A stretch of DNA of 64,000 bases from contig CALCDJ010000077.1 of the NCBI GenBank assembly GCA_937900135.1, positions 129,557-193,556 of the forward strand, given 5' to 3'. A program made the position numbers and the translations under genes. Source of the stretch: an uncultured Blautia sp. GTDB taxonomy: Bacteria > Bacillota > Clostridia > Lachnospirales > Lachnospiraceae. Positions within the stretch are counted from its first letter, which is position 1, and each line of letters opens with the position of its first letter. Below are positions 33,701 through 41,761 of the stretch, in pieces. A model generated the notes under the pieces. The model saw nothing but the letters and a program-made list of their open reading frames with translations, was not told the origin of the DNA and ran no database searches.

Positions 33701-34221
33701 ATATTACTTTAGAAGAGATAAAAAAACAGGAAGAATACAGCCGTCTTTCCCGAATCTGGGAGCATCCGGTTTACCAGGAGCAGTTTCAGAAACTCCAGGA
33801 GGCAGAACAGACAAGGGAATTCTGCAAACATACGCTGGAGCATTTTCTGGATGTGGCCCGGATTGCCTGGATTCTGAATCTGGAACAGGGATACGGCCTT
33901 TCCAGAGAGCTTCTTTATGGGGCGGCGCTGATGCATGATCTTGGAAGATATGGTGAGCTTTTGGAGGGAACACCACATGATGAGGCAAGCGCAGCCTTGT
34001 GTGAACAGCTTCTGCCCTCCTGTGGATTCTCCCAACAGGAAGTTCATACCATTGTCAATGCAGTTTTGCACCATCGGAGTCATAAAGAGCAGGAGGCTTT
34101 TGATCCATTTTCTGCCTGTCTTCGTCTTGCAGATAAGCTGTCCCGCAACTGTTTTGCCTGCCCCTCCTCTTCTTCCTGCAACTGGACAGAGGAAAAACGT
34201 AACCTGAAAATATACTTATAA
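33697..34221 (+). CDS. HD-domain protein in the folate operon
   Basis: 174 residues. HD phosphohydrolase fold: H45 (CKHTLEH), H80-D81 (LMHDLGRYGE), H94, and D146 (LRLADKLSR), consistent with a metal-dependent phosphatase. The C-terminus has a Cys cluster C152-x2-C155-x5-C161 (CFACPSSSSC) that may bind metal. It is translationally coupled to folE by ATGA and precedes folP by 28 bp. No FolQ Nudix enzyme or phosphatase for dihydroneopterin phosphates is otherwise visible in the operon, so it is a candidate for that missing step; this is inference only. Confidence 0.82.
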   Translation: MNITLEEIKKQEEYSRLSRIWEHPVYQEQFQKLQEAEQTREFCKHTLEHFLDVARIAWILNLEQGYGLSRELLYGAALMHDLGRYGELLEGTPHDEASAALCEQLLPSCGFSQQEVHTIVNAVLHHRSHKEQEAFDPFSACLRLADKLSRNCFACPSSSSCNWTEEKRNLKIYL

Positions 34222-34249
34222 GCAGAGAAAAGAAATGAGGAATGGAATC

Positions 34250-35056
34250 ATGATCATTGGAAATAAAGTTTTTGATACAGAACATAAATGTTATGTAATG
34301 GGAATTTTAAATGTTACCCCGGATTCATTTTCTGACGGAGGAAAGTTCAACAACCTGGATGCAGCGCTGTTTCATGCAGAAGAAATGATACAGGAAGGGG
34401 CTTCCATCATTGACATTGGCGGCGAGTCTACCCGCCCTGGCCATGAACAGATTACAGATGAAGAGGAAATCTCCCGGGTCATTCCTGTGATTGAGGCAGT
34501 GAAATTCCGCTTTGATATTCCTGTCTCCATTGATACTTATAAAGGAGCTGTGGCTGAGGCGGCGCTTAAGGCCGGCGCAGATCTGGTTAATGATATCTGG
34601 GGATTTTGCTACGATCCCCGTGTGGCGGAACTCACTGCGGAATACGGGACAGCCTGCTGTCTGATGCACAACCGCAGAGAAGGGGTTTATCAGGATTTTT
34701 TAAAGGATGTGGTGTCCGATCTTCAGAATTCTGTGAACATTGCAAAAAAAGCAGGAGTTCCAGAGGATAGGATTATTCTGGACCCTGGTGTGGGATTTGC
34801 AAAAACACTGGAGGAAAATCTTGCCATCACCAATCATGTGGAGATCCTTCATCAGCTGGGCTATCCCATCCTCCTTGGAACCTCACGAAAATCCATGATT
34901 GGACTGACTTTGGATCTTCCCTCAGATCAGCGTGTGGAGGGAACTCTGGTGACAACGGTTATGGGTGTGATGAAGGGCTGCTCCTTTGTTCGCGTTCATG
35001 ATGTAAAAGAGAATCTTCGTGCCATCCGTATGACCGAAGCAATTCTTTCCAGATAA
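34250..35056 (+). CDS. folP: Dihydropteroate synthase
   Basis: 268 residues. Condenses DHPPP with p-aminobenzoate. Signatures: MGILNVTPDSFSDGG, IDIGGESTRPG, PVSIDTYK, and a C-terminal RVHDVKENL. ATG 34250 is preferred (GAGG 8 nt upstream); an in-frame ATG at 34235 is alternative. Confidence 0.97.
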   Translation: MIIGNKVFDTEHKCYVMGILNVTPDSFSDGGKFNNLDAALFHAEEMIQEGASIIDIGGESTRPGHEQITDEEEISRVIPVIEAVKFRFDIPVSIDTYKGAVAEAALKAGADLVNDIWGFCYDPRVAELTAEYGTACCLMHNRREGVYQDFLKDVVSDLQNSVNIAKKAGVPEDRIILDPGVGFAKTLEENLAITNHVEILHQLGYPILLGTSRKSMIGLTLDLPSDQRVEGTLVTTVMGVMKGCSFVRVHDVKENLRAIRMTEAILSR

Positions 35057-35073
35057 AAGAAGGAGGAAGGGCA

Positions 35074-35892
35074 ATGGATAAGATTACCATACAGAATCTG
35101 GAGGTTTTCGCAAAACACGGGGTTTTCCCGGCAGAAAATGAACTGGGACAGAAATTTGTCCTTTCTGCAGTATTATATACCAACGTAAGAAAGGCGGGAA
35201 AAACAGATTCGTTGGAGTTTTCCACTCATTATGGAGAGGTCAGCCATCTGATGAAAGAATTTGTGGAGGGGCATACCTTTCAGCTTATTGAGACGGTTGT
35301 GGAACGGCTGGCGGAGAAAATCCTGCTTACGTTTCCACGAATTGAGAAGGTAGATCTGGAAATAAAAAAACCATGGGCGCCCATAGGTCTGCCGTTGGAT
35401 ACGGTTTCCATCCAGATTTCCAGAGGCTGGCATCTGGCGTATGTGGCGCTGGGTTCCAATATGGGGAATACCAGAGAGCATCTGGATCAGGCAGTCCGAA
35501 TGTTAAAGGAAGATTCTTGCTGTCAGGTGACAAAGGTGGCGGATTATCTGGTGACCAAACCATACGGGGGCGTGGAACAAGATGATTTCTTAAACAGCGT
35601 TCTGGAACTTCGTACGTTGTATTCTCCGGAAGAACTGCTGGATGTCCTTCATACCATCGAACAGGCAGAACACAGAGAACGGATCATCCACTGGGGTCCG
35701 CGCACACTGGATTTGGATATTCTGTTTTATGACGATCTGGTGATGGATACCGAAGCGCTCCATATTCCCCACATAGATCTTCAAAATCGAGATTTTGTCC
35801 TGGTTCCCATCAATCAGATTGCCCCCTATCTGCGGCATCCAATTCTTCATAAGACCATGGAGGAATTATTAAGGGAATTAAAAAATGAATGA
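35074..35892 (+). CDS. folBK: Fused dihydroneopterin aldolase / HPPK
   Basis: 272 residues, two enzymes of the folate pathway in one chain. FolB (about 1-118): ITIQNLEVFAKHGVFPAEN, then ETVVERLAEKIL, and a catalytic K in KKPWAP. FolK (about 125-272): YVALGSNMGN at its start, and FLNSVLELRT, then RTLDLDILFYDD with the Mg-binding Asp pair. Start ATG 35074 follows AAGGAGG. Last gene of the operon, before a terminator. Confidence 0.97.
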   Translation: MDKITIQNLEVFAKHGVFPAENELGQKFVLSAVLYTNVRKAGKTDSLEFSTHYGEVSHLMKEFVEGHTFQLIETVVERLAEKILLTFPRIEKVDLEIKKPWAPIGLPLDTVSIQISRGWHLAYVALGSNMGNTREHLDQAVRMLKEDSCCQVTKVADYLVTKPYGGVEQDDFLNSVLELRTLYSPEELLDVLHTIEQAEHRERIIHWGPRTLDLDILFYDDLVMDTEALHIPHIDLQNRDFVLVPINQIAPYLRHPILHKTMEELLRELKNE

Positions 35893-35927
35893 TGTCTGAT
35901 ACGCCCAAATATCAATGAAACACAAAA

Positions 35928-35952
35928 AAGCAGGAGAATGACTCTCCTGCTT
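35928..35952. terminator. Bidirectional terminator, folate operon and nagE
   Basis: AAGCAGGAGA (35928-35937) pairs perfectly with TCTCCTGCTT (35943-35952) with a 5-nt loop. Six T follow on the minus strand, so it is strongest for the PTS gene; on the plus strand the tail is TCTTTG. Confidence 0.88.
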
Positions 35953-35967
35953 CTTTGTTATGTAAAA

Positions 35968-37404
35968 TTATTTACAAAGTTTTTTGAATTCGTCAGCTAC
36001 AAACTGTACTTTTGTTCCGATAATAACCTGAACAGCAGTTTTGCTTGGACGGATTACACCAGCTACACCGGCAGATTTGATTACTTTTTCGTCAACCTTT
36101 GTGTAGTCTTTGATTTCAAGACGAAGTCTTGTAATACAGTTATCGATGGAAGTAACGTTTTCTTTACCGCCAACACCCTGAAGAACGATTCTTGCAACTT
36201 CTGTGAAGTTGTCGTTGTTCAGAACTACTTTCTTCTCGTCTGTATCGTCTTCACGACCTGGTGTTTTCAGATCGAATTTCTGGATAGCAAAACGGAATAC
36301 GATATAGTAGATAACAGCTGCAACAAGACCGATCGGAATCAGCATGATCGGATTCAATGCAAATGGAGCTTTGAAGCTCAGAACCCAATCTACAAAACCA
36401 GCACTGAAGTTAAATCCGGCTCTAACAGGAAGTAATGCAACAACTGCTACAGAAATACCTGTTAATACTGCATGGATTCCGTAAAGGACTGGTGCAAGGA
36501 ACATGAATGCGAATTCCAGAGGCTCGGTAACACCTACGAAGAAAGCAGATACAGCTGCGGATAAGAGAAGACCCTTAGCCTCAACCTTCTTATCTTTCTT
36601 AGCACAGTGATACATTGCCAGAGCACCAGCAGGAAGACCGAACATCATAACCGGGAAGAAACCTGCCATGTACATACCAGTCTGTCCAAGAACACCACCG
36701 TCTAAGGTTCCCCAGAATTTACCGATATCGTTGATACCAGCAACGTCGAACCAGAATACGGAGTTCAGTGCGTGGTGCAGACCGAATGGGATCAGCAGAC
36801 GGTTGAAGAAGCCGTAGATACCTGCGCCAACAGCGCCTGTGCTCATGATTGCTTCACCGAAGGATACTAATCCGCCGTATACGATTGGCCATACAAAGTA
36901 GAGAATTAAAGTAGCTACCAGAGATGCGCCTGCAGTAACGATGGCAACACATCTTTTACCACTGAAGAAGGACAATGCATCCGGAAGTTTGGTTCCTTTA
37001 AATTTGTTATAGCAGCTTGCGCCAATCAAACCTGCAAGGATACCGATAAACTGTGTCTGGATTTTAGAGAATGCTGCTGGAACTTCTTCTACAGCAACTC
37101 CTTTGAACATTGCTACAACTCCGCTGGAAAGCAGTGTAGTAATCATTAACCAAGATACCAGTGCTGCAAGTGCTGCTGTTCCGTCGTTGTCATCGGACAT
37201 ACCGATACCAACACCGATTGCAAACAGGATTGCCATGTTGTCAATCAAAGCACCGCCGGCTTTGATCAAAAATGCTGCAATGACATTGTTTGCGCCCCAG
37301 CCTGACGGGTCGATCCAGTAACCGATACCCATTAAAATGGCTGCAACTGGAAGACAAGCAACTGGAAGCATGAGGGATTTACCCAGTCTTTGTAAGTACT
37401 TCAT
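35968..37404 (-). CDS. PTS EIICB, N-acetylglucosamine type
   Basis: 478 residues. EIIC (1-370) with about ten membrane segments and the signature GFFNRLLIPFGLHHALNSVFWF; EIIB (about 405-478) with the phospho-Cys in SIDNCITRLRLE. It resembles NagE more than PtsG: PDALSFFSGKRCVAI, VTEPLEFAFMFLAP, FDLKTPGRED. The linked EIIA is a separate gene upstream in the operon. ATG 37404 follows AGGAGAGG. Substrate assignment (GlcNAc versus glucose) is based on similarity recalled by eye. Confidence 0.86.
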   Translation of the reverse strand: MKYLQRLGKSLMLPVACLPVAAILMGIGYWIDPSGWGANNVIAAFLIKAGGALIDNMAILFAIGVGIGMSDDNDGTAALAALVSWLMITTLLSSGVVAMFKGVAVEEVPAAFSKIQTQFIGILAGLIGASCYNKFKGTKLPDALSFFSGKRCVAIVTAGASLVATLILYFVWPIVYGGLVSFGEAIMSTGAVGAGIYGFFNRLLIPFGLHHALNSVFWFDVAGINDIGKFWGTLDGGVLGQTGMYMAGFFPVMMFGLPAGALAMYHCAKKDKKVEAKGLLLSAAVSAFFVGVTEPLEFAFMFLAPVLYGIHAVLTGISVAVVALLPVRAGFNFSAGFVDWVLSFKAPFALNPIMLIPIGLVAAVIYYIVFRFAIQKFDLKTPGREDDTDEKKVVLNNDNFTEVARIVLQGVGGKENVTSIDNCITRLRLEIKDYTKVDEKVIKSAGVAGVIRPSKTAVQVIIGTKVQFVADEFKKLCK

Positions 37405-37432
37405 TTGTTTCCTCTCCTTTTTCTTTCTCATT

Positions 37433-37465
37433 TTTATTTCACCGGAGTTTTCTCCGGAAAATAAA
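37433..37465 (-). other. Intergenic stem-loop between EIIA and EIICB genes
   Basis: CCGGAG-TTTT-CTCCGG (37442-37457) perfect hairpin extended by TTTATTT/AAATAAA. There is no T-run on the minus strand, so it is more likely an mRNA stability or processing element than a terminator. Confidence 0.55.
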
Positions 37466-37490
37466 CCATATAATCGGGCGAACTGCCTTT

Positions 37491-37970
37491 TTATTTTTTC
37501 AGGGTAAGCAGTGTATCACCTACGGATACCTCCTTGCCTACGGATGCTTCCACATCTGCAAATTCATCTGTGTTGCAAACGATCACCGGAGTAATGGTAT
37601 CATATCCAGCTGCCTTGATTTTTTCCAGGTCAGCAGTAATCAGAAGATCTCCGGCGTGTACCTTGTCTCCGTTTTTGACATGAGCGGTAAATCCATCTCC
37701 CTTTAAAGCGACTGTATCAAGACCAATGTGAACCAGAATCTCTGCGCCATTGTCAGTCTTTAAAGAAACTGCATGCAGGGTATCAAAGAGAAGAACGATC
37801 TCTCCGTCAGCCGGTGCACAGATTTTTCCGTCAGAAGGAATGACAGCGGCGCCCTTTCCCAGGATTCCCTCTCCGAAGGTGGGATCGCTGACCTCAGATA
37901 AGGGAACAGCCTTTCCGTTTACAGGTGCTTTGATTACAGGTGCTTCTTTTTTCTTGAAAAACTGAAACAT
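37491..37970 (-). CDS. PTS EIIA, glucose/GlcNAc (Crr) type
   Basis: 159 residues, glucose-family EIIA. Phospho-His in ILVHIGLDTV (about residue 90), with a second conserved His earlier (DTLHAVSL) and KGDGFTAHVKNGDKV. Receives phosphate from HPr and passes it to EIIB of the adjacent EIICB. First gene after the leader and RAT/terminator; start follows AGGAGAG. Confidence 0.95.
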   Translation of the reverse strand: MFQFFKKKEAPVIKAPVNGKAVPLSEVSDPTFGEGILGKGAAVIPSDGKICAPADGEIVLLFDTLHAVSLKTDNGAEILVHIGLDTVALKGDGFTAHVKNGDKVHAGDLLITADLEKIKAAGYDTITPVIVCNTDEFADVEASVGKEVSVGDTLLTLKK

Positions 37971-38001
37971 GTCACATCTCTCCTTTTTGATGTTTTGATT
38001 G

Positions 38002-38051
38002 AAAAAACCAAGCTTATAGCACGAATTGTCCTGCGCTACAAGTTTGGTTTT
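38002..38051 (-). terminator. Leader terminator upstream of the PTS genes
   Basis: On the minus strand, AAACCAAACTTGTAGC pairs with GCTATAAGCTTGGTTT with two mismatches, followed by T6. Its 5' arm overlaps the RAT sequence, so formation of the RAT hairpin would prevent it. This is the standard arrangement for BglG-family antitermination. Confidence 0.82.
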
Positions 38052-38073
38052 GTCTCTGAAATCAGTAACAATT
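38046..38073 (-). promoter_or_regulatory. RAT antiterminator site (BglG/LicT/GlcT family)
   Basis: On the minus strand the sequence contains TTGTTACTGAT followed closely by AGACAAAACC, matching the ribonucleic antiterminator consensus bound by LicT/SacY/GlcT. No BglG-family antiterminator gene is in this window, so it must be encoded elsewhere. The site controls the EIIA-EIICB operon. Confidence 0.85.
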
Positions 38074-38129
38074 GTATTTGTTCATGTTCTATGTAATTAT
38101 AAAAAAAATATAAAATTTTCATTAACTGA

Positions 38130-38158
38130 ATCTTATCACCATTGCAGTTCCTTGTCAA
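38130..38158 (-). promoter_or_regulatory. Promoter of the PTS operon
   Basis: Minus strand: perfect -35 TTGACA (38153-38158), 17-bp spacer, -10 TAAGAT (38130-38135) with an extended TG. The leader to the start of the EIIA gene is about 155 nt, with the RAT in the middle. Confidence 0.75.
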
Positions 38159-38202
38159 TGTGCAATGCAATTTGTACAAAAAAATAATTCATTTGTGCAA
38201 AA

Positions 38203-39246
38203 TCACAAAGGAGCATAGGTGAAGTACTCTACAAAGGTCATATGGTTCTGCGCTTCCTGTCCAGTGAGATAACGCTGGTTTCCGAAATCTTCTCCTTTGG
38301 CCTTGGAAGCATCCACATAATAGGTGGTCTCTCCCAGAGTAACGGCGCATAATTCATAGGCTTCTGTTTTCTGACGGCCCCATACGCCCTGTACCACATA
38401 GGCGGGAATGCCGCTTCTACGGCAAAGCTCTGCCAGAAGTTTGTTAAATCCGGAGATGGATGCCTTTTTTTCCAGGACGCAGGACAGGTTGTTGTAAATA
38501 TAGGCCTGATCCAGAACTTCAGACATACTGTTGAATTGAAAAGCGTTGACACCGATTTCTGTATTCAGTTCCAGGTTTTTGTCCATCCAGGAAAGAAAAT
38601 AGTCTACCGCTTCCTTCTCTCCCGCTTCTTCTGGAAGTCCGGACAGGATTTCTGTAAGACAGGCCTCGATTTCCGCTTCTTTTTCTTCGATTTTTTTCAG
38701 CTTTTCCGGATCATTTTGTGATAACAGGGTGTTGATCTCTGACAGATTGGAGACTCTGCCCTGGTCATCATACTCTCCTGGTACGTCCAGGCCGTTGGAG
38801 AAGGACTGAAAAAGGATTACCTTGGCAATGATGGGATCAATGATTCTGGTCAGATCCCGTTCTTCATAGCGGACATAGAAATCCTCATCGGTCATGGGAA
38901 TTTCAAAAAGGCCGTAAAAATACTGTCCGCTGGAGTTTTCCAGTGCAGACAGAACCCGCATGTATTCCTTTCCGGTAAGAGGGGAAGGAAGCTCTGTGAC
39001 TCCTCCTTCCTTGTCTTTCAGGTGCTGGAGCATGGTATGGTAGGCTTCCTGTTCCTTTTCATTGAGCTGATTGTAATAGAAATCATTTTCACATGGAGCG
39101 CTGGCGCGGGGACCATCTGCAATGCTTTTTTCTGTGGGGTTGGAAAGCACCCGCTGCCGCTGGGTATAGGCAAGACCAAAGAGCGCAACAACAGCGACTG
39201 CCAGAATGGCAACAGCAGCCGGATGCTTCTTGATATAGTTCTTCAT
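38203..39246 (-). CDS. Anchored protein with degenerate transglutaminase-like fold
   Basis: 347 residues. N-terminal signal anchor (about 8-27) and a long polar region; residues about 275-325 (SISGFNKLLAELCRRSGIPAYVVQG then YYVDAS) resemble a transglutaminase-like fold. The Cys expected before the SG-like helix is replaced by Ser, and no His is seen at the expected second position, so catalysis is doubtful. Start follows AAGGAG. Downstream is the PTS leader; upstream is an AIM24-family gene. The function is unknown and the fold assignment is weak. Confidence 0.55.
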   Translation of the reverse strand: MKNYIKKHPAAVAILAVAVVALFGLAYTQRQRVLSNPTEKSIADGPRASAPCENDFYYNQLNEKEQEAYHTMLQHLKDKEGGVTELPSPLTGKEYMRVLSALENSSGQYFYGLFEIPMTDEDFYVRYEERDLTRIIDPIIAKVILFQSFSNGLDVPGEYDDQGRVSNLSEINTLLSQNDPEKLKKIEEKEAEIEACLTEILSGLPEEAGEKEAVDYFLSWMDKNLELNTEIGVNAFQFNSMSEVLDQAYIYNNLSCVLEKKASISGFNKLLAELCRRSGIPAYVVQGVWGRQKTEAYELCAVTLGETTYYVDASKAKGEDFGNQRYLTGQEAQNHMTFVEYFTYAPL

Positions 39247-39269
39247 AAGTGATTCTCCTTCTCTGGAAG

Positions 39270-39291
39270 CCCGGGGAAGATGTTCCCCGGG
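39270..39291 (-). other. GC-rich stem-loop between the AIM24 and TGase-like genes
   Basis: CCCGGGGAA (39270-39278) pairs perfectly with TTCCCCGGG (39283-39291) around a 4-nt loop. No T-run follows on either strand. It may slow or process the transcript between the two genes. Confidence 0.5.
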
Positions 39292-39310
39292 GACTTGTAT
39301 TTGGTGGCTG

Positions 39311-40069
39311 TCAAAGGACAGGGGCTAAAAGTACCTTACCGGTACCACGATATACGTTTACCAGACCTTCTCCGGATGCTGCGGAACCGATCAGAGATTT
39401 ACCGGAACGTTCCACGGTAAAGTTCAGACTTCCGCTCCAGGCAATGGCCAAATTTCCGTCGATCTTCAGGACGTCATCGGAAAGAGTGATTTCAATCAGC
39501 TCTTCCTTAGGGCATGGGGTTTCCAGGCAGAGAACGCCGTTTCCGGTGATGCCCAGATTAAAGAGACCTTCATTTCCTGCTACAGCAGAGGACAGATTGG
39601 AGCGCGCCACAGCCTTGTGCTTTAATTTGGCGTCACAGGCCAGGAACAGACCGTCATCCAGAACAACGGAGCCGTTCCAGTCAGCCAGATCCAGAAGGAT
39701 GATATGCTTGTAGGTGGGTTCCAGAACCAGGATTCCACTTCCAGAATATTCTGGCTTCACCGCAGATTCATCGGTTACAAAGCCCCGGGCAACCTTGCCG
39801 AACAGGTCTCCCACTCCCTTAATTCCTGTTGTGGCAGAAACATCGCCCACCATCCACTGCATGGCACCAGCCTGAAGGGTAATGTTGGCTTTTTTCAGAT
39901 CGCAGATGACCTGACGTTTGCGTACATTCATGGCATTGCAGAAATAAGCGGTCTGTGCGTCAGAAGGCATGACACTTAAATCACGCTTGTATTCCACAAC
40001 CGTAAAAGGTCCTGAAGAGGAAAGCACAGAAATATCATCATTGTCTGTAAAATTGGAAATCTGAAACAT
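39311..40069 (-). CDS. AIM24 family protein
   Basis: 252 residues, AIM24/TIGR00266-like fold. A long beta-rich protein with QAGAMQWMVGDVSATTGIKG and the glycine-rich middle GSGILVLEPTYKHIILLDL. The role is not established in bacteria; in yeast Aim24 affects mitochondrial cristae. Start follows AAAGGAG. It follows the SGNH gene by 114 bp. Confidence 0.85.
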   Translation of the reverse strand: MFQISNFTDNDDISVLSSSGPFTVVEYKRDLSVMPSDAQTAYFCNAMNVRKRQVICDLKKANITLQAGAMQWMVGDVSATTGIKGVGDLFGKVARGFVTDESAVKPEYSGSGILVLEPTYKHIILLDLADWNGSVVLDDGLFLACDAKLKHKAVARSNLSSAVAGNEGLFNLGITGNGVLCLETPCPKEELIEITLSDDVLKIDGNLAIAWSGSLNFTVERSGKSLIGSAASGEGLVNVYRGTGKVLLAPVL

Positions 40070-40183
40070 AATAAGCTCCTTTCGTGGATGATTTCAGTAA
40101 TATTGAACTATTATCATAACATACCTGCTCCCTGGACGCAATCTTTTCTTCCCCGGTCTTCTGGTATGCCTGGTTTCTTGTTT

Positions 40184-41032
40184 TCAGGAAATCTGGTCCA
40201 TCAGAAACTGATACACAGACCTGGTGGTGGCAGAATCATAATGGATCCCGTCGGTGGTTGCAAACCCCTGGACAGCCAGGTGGTTATAAACATCCAGAAA
40301 GGCGGTATCCAGATTGTGAAACATCTCCGTATTAAAACGAAGAATTTCTTCGTTGGTCACATAGGGATCGGAAGTGACAGGCCCTACAGAAGCAAAAAAG
40401 ACTTTTGCTCCCTTTTCTTCCCAACGCTCTGCCTGGTCATTGATGGCGGTAATATACTGACTGCAGTGATACACATCATTGACTCCCATGGCGATGATAA
40501 CGGCAGTCCCCTCACCCACTGTTTTTTCTGCTTCCGGAAAAGCGGTGTCCACCATCCAGTCGTAACCGGCGCCGTCCTTGTAGATCCAGGTTCCGCTGCC
40601 TCTTGTTACCTCTGCCATGGCATGCGTACGGGAATCCCCAATAAAAACGAAGGTCTGTGGAGTCCAGATTTCTGCGGCCTTGGAAAAAACAGAATTTTCC
40701 TGATTGCTGGGAGGAGAAATCATAGCGGTTTCTTCATTCTCCGGAGCCTTTTCCACAGTTGGTGTCACAGTTGGAACTACAGTTGGAGAAGGAATGGGAG
40801 AAAGCGCAGGGTCGGGGGAAGGTGTGGGAGAAAGCGCAGGGTCGGGGGAAGGCACGGGGCTGGGCGTACCAGAAATGTTCTGCTCTGTTGGCGCCTTTGG
40901 TCCTAAGGGTTCCCTGGCGGCTGTTTCCCGGGGAACTTCAGATCTGGATAAGGTCAGAAACCAGAGAAGCAAAAGACAGAGTCCGAAGATTCCGGCTATG
41001 GCCAGCAGGCGCTTGATATTGGTGTGTTTCAA
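40184..41032 (-). CDS. Secreted SGNH/GDSL-family hydrolase
   Basis: 282 residues. Membrane anchor or signal (about 8-28), a Pro/Ser-rich linker (56-95) built from a 10-residue repeat, then an SGNH domain with the nucleophile in FIGDSRTHAM (S134), a GVND motif and a C-terminal DGIHY motif providing Asp-His. Substrates of such proteins are acyl or acetyl esters on surface polymers; none is proven here. Start TTG 41032 follows GGTGG. It follows the P-loop gene terminator. Confidence 0.82.
   Translation of the reverse strand: MKHTNIKRLLAIAGIFGLCLLLLWFLTLSRSEVPRETAAREPLGPKAPTEQNISGTPSPVPSPDPALSPTPSPDPALSPIPSPTVVPTVTPTVEKAPENEETAMISPPSNQENSVFSKAAEIWTPQTFVFIGDSRTHAMAEVTRGSGTWIYKDGAGYDWMVDTAFPEAEKTVGEGTAVIIAMGVNDVYHCSQYITAINDQAERWEEKGAKVFFASVGPVTSDPYVTNEEILRFNTEMFHNLDTAFLDVYNHLAVQGFATTDGIHYDSATTRSVYQFLMDQIS
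40795..40852 (-). repeat. Two 28-bp direct repeats in the SGNH gene linker
   Basis: 40795-40822 and 40825-40852 are identical, with a 30-bp period, coding the repeat SPTPSPDPAL in the linker. In-frame, so copy-number change would alter only linker length. Confidence 0.85.
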
Positions 41033-41073
41033 GTGTATTCACCACCTTCTGTTTTTTTGAAAAATTTAAATAC

Positions 41074-41108
41074 AAAACAGGGGACATGCCCATGGACACT
41101 GCCCCCTG
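41074..41108 (-). terminator. Terminator of the small P-loop gene
   Basis: On the minus strand CAGGGGGCAGTGTCC pairs with GGGCATGTCCCCTG around a short loop, with one bulge and wobbles, followed by four T. Located between the P-loop gene and the SGNH gene. Confidence 0.7.
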
Positions 41109-41176
41109 AAACGGTTTTCAGTATGTATATTTCTGCTGCTTCAAAAAAGCAGTGGTCCAGCTTCCAGGTCTTCTCC

Positions 41177-41596
41177 TTATAATGCTACGGAAATGACTCC
41201 CTGGTAAGCTGCCGGAATCTCTTCCTTGTCAAGAGAAATGCTGATTACAAATGTAATACCAAATTCTCTTCCAATGGAATCCAGCTGTTCTAAAGTATCT
41301 GTCACATCTTTTCCTTCCAGTTTCGCAACTGCCAGGAAGCTGTCAAGATATATCTGCTCAAGATCATGATCCTGTGAAATGATACCGCAGATGAAACCAA
41401 CAAATTCATCAGAATTTCTGATAGGGTATCCGGACACATCGATCAGACGGACCTTGTTGTTCAGCTCATACATATGCTTTGTGCTCTTGTCTAAGTAAAC
41501 AATGCTGCCATTTGCGTCTTTAATCGCGCCGTTCACTCTGTCTAACAGTACTTTTGTTTTGCCCTTGCCTTTCTTTCCTACAATCAGTTCAACCAT
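41177..41596 (-). CDS. Small P-loop NTPase-like protein
   Basis: 139 residues, uncharacterised. Walker A GKKGKGKT at 7-14 and a short Walker B-like LEQIYLDSF (about 80-90). ATG 41596 follows AAGGAGG, so a longer frame from 41674 is rejected. It has a near-perfect promoter and its own terminator, so it is a well expressed single gene. No partner gene suggests the function. Relatives in Lachnospiraceae are annotated only as hypothetical or misleadingly as PilT-like. Confidence 0.75.
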   Translation of the reverse strand: MVELIVGKKGKGKTKVLLDRVNGAIKDANGSIVYLDKSTKHMYELNNKVRLIDVSGYPIRNSDEFVGFICGIISQDHDLEQIYLDSFLAVAKLEGKDVTDTLEQLDSIGREFGITFVISISLDKEEIPAAYQGVISVAL

Positions 41597-41662
41597 CCTG
41601 TTTTCCTCCTTAGACACATATAGTATTAAATATAACCAAAAACCTGATTTAATATGTTTCAT

Positions 41663-41691
41663 ATTATAGTGCATTTGCCCAAAAAAATCAA
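41663..41691 (-). promoter_or_regulatory. Promoter of the small P-loop gene
   Basis: Minus strand: -35 TTGATT (41686-41691), 17-bp spacer, perfect -10 TATAAT (41663-41668). Leader about 60 nt. Confidence 0.8.
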
Positions 41692-41761
41692 CACTTTAAG
41701 TGAATAAATTTAGAAATTGTATAATTTTTTTGCGGATGGTATCTGAATACTGTCTGATTTT

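Noticed and set aside
40795..40852. Direct repeats as a CRISPR or regulatory repeat
   Set aside because: Only two copies, no variable spacer, and in frame within a Pro/Ser-rich linker of the SGNH gene.
41597..41674. Upstream extension of the small P-loop protein
   Set aside because: It would include the -10 promoter element and lacks a ribosome binding site; ATG 41596 has AAGGAGG.
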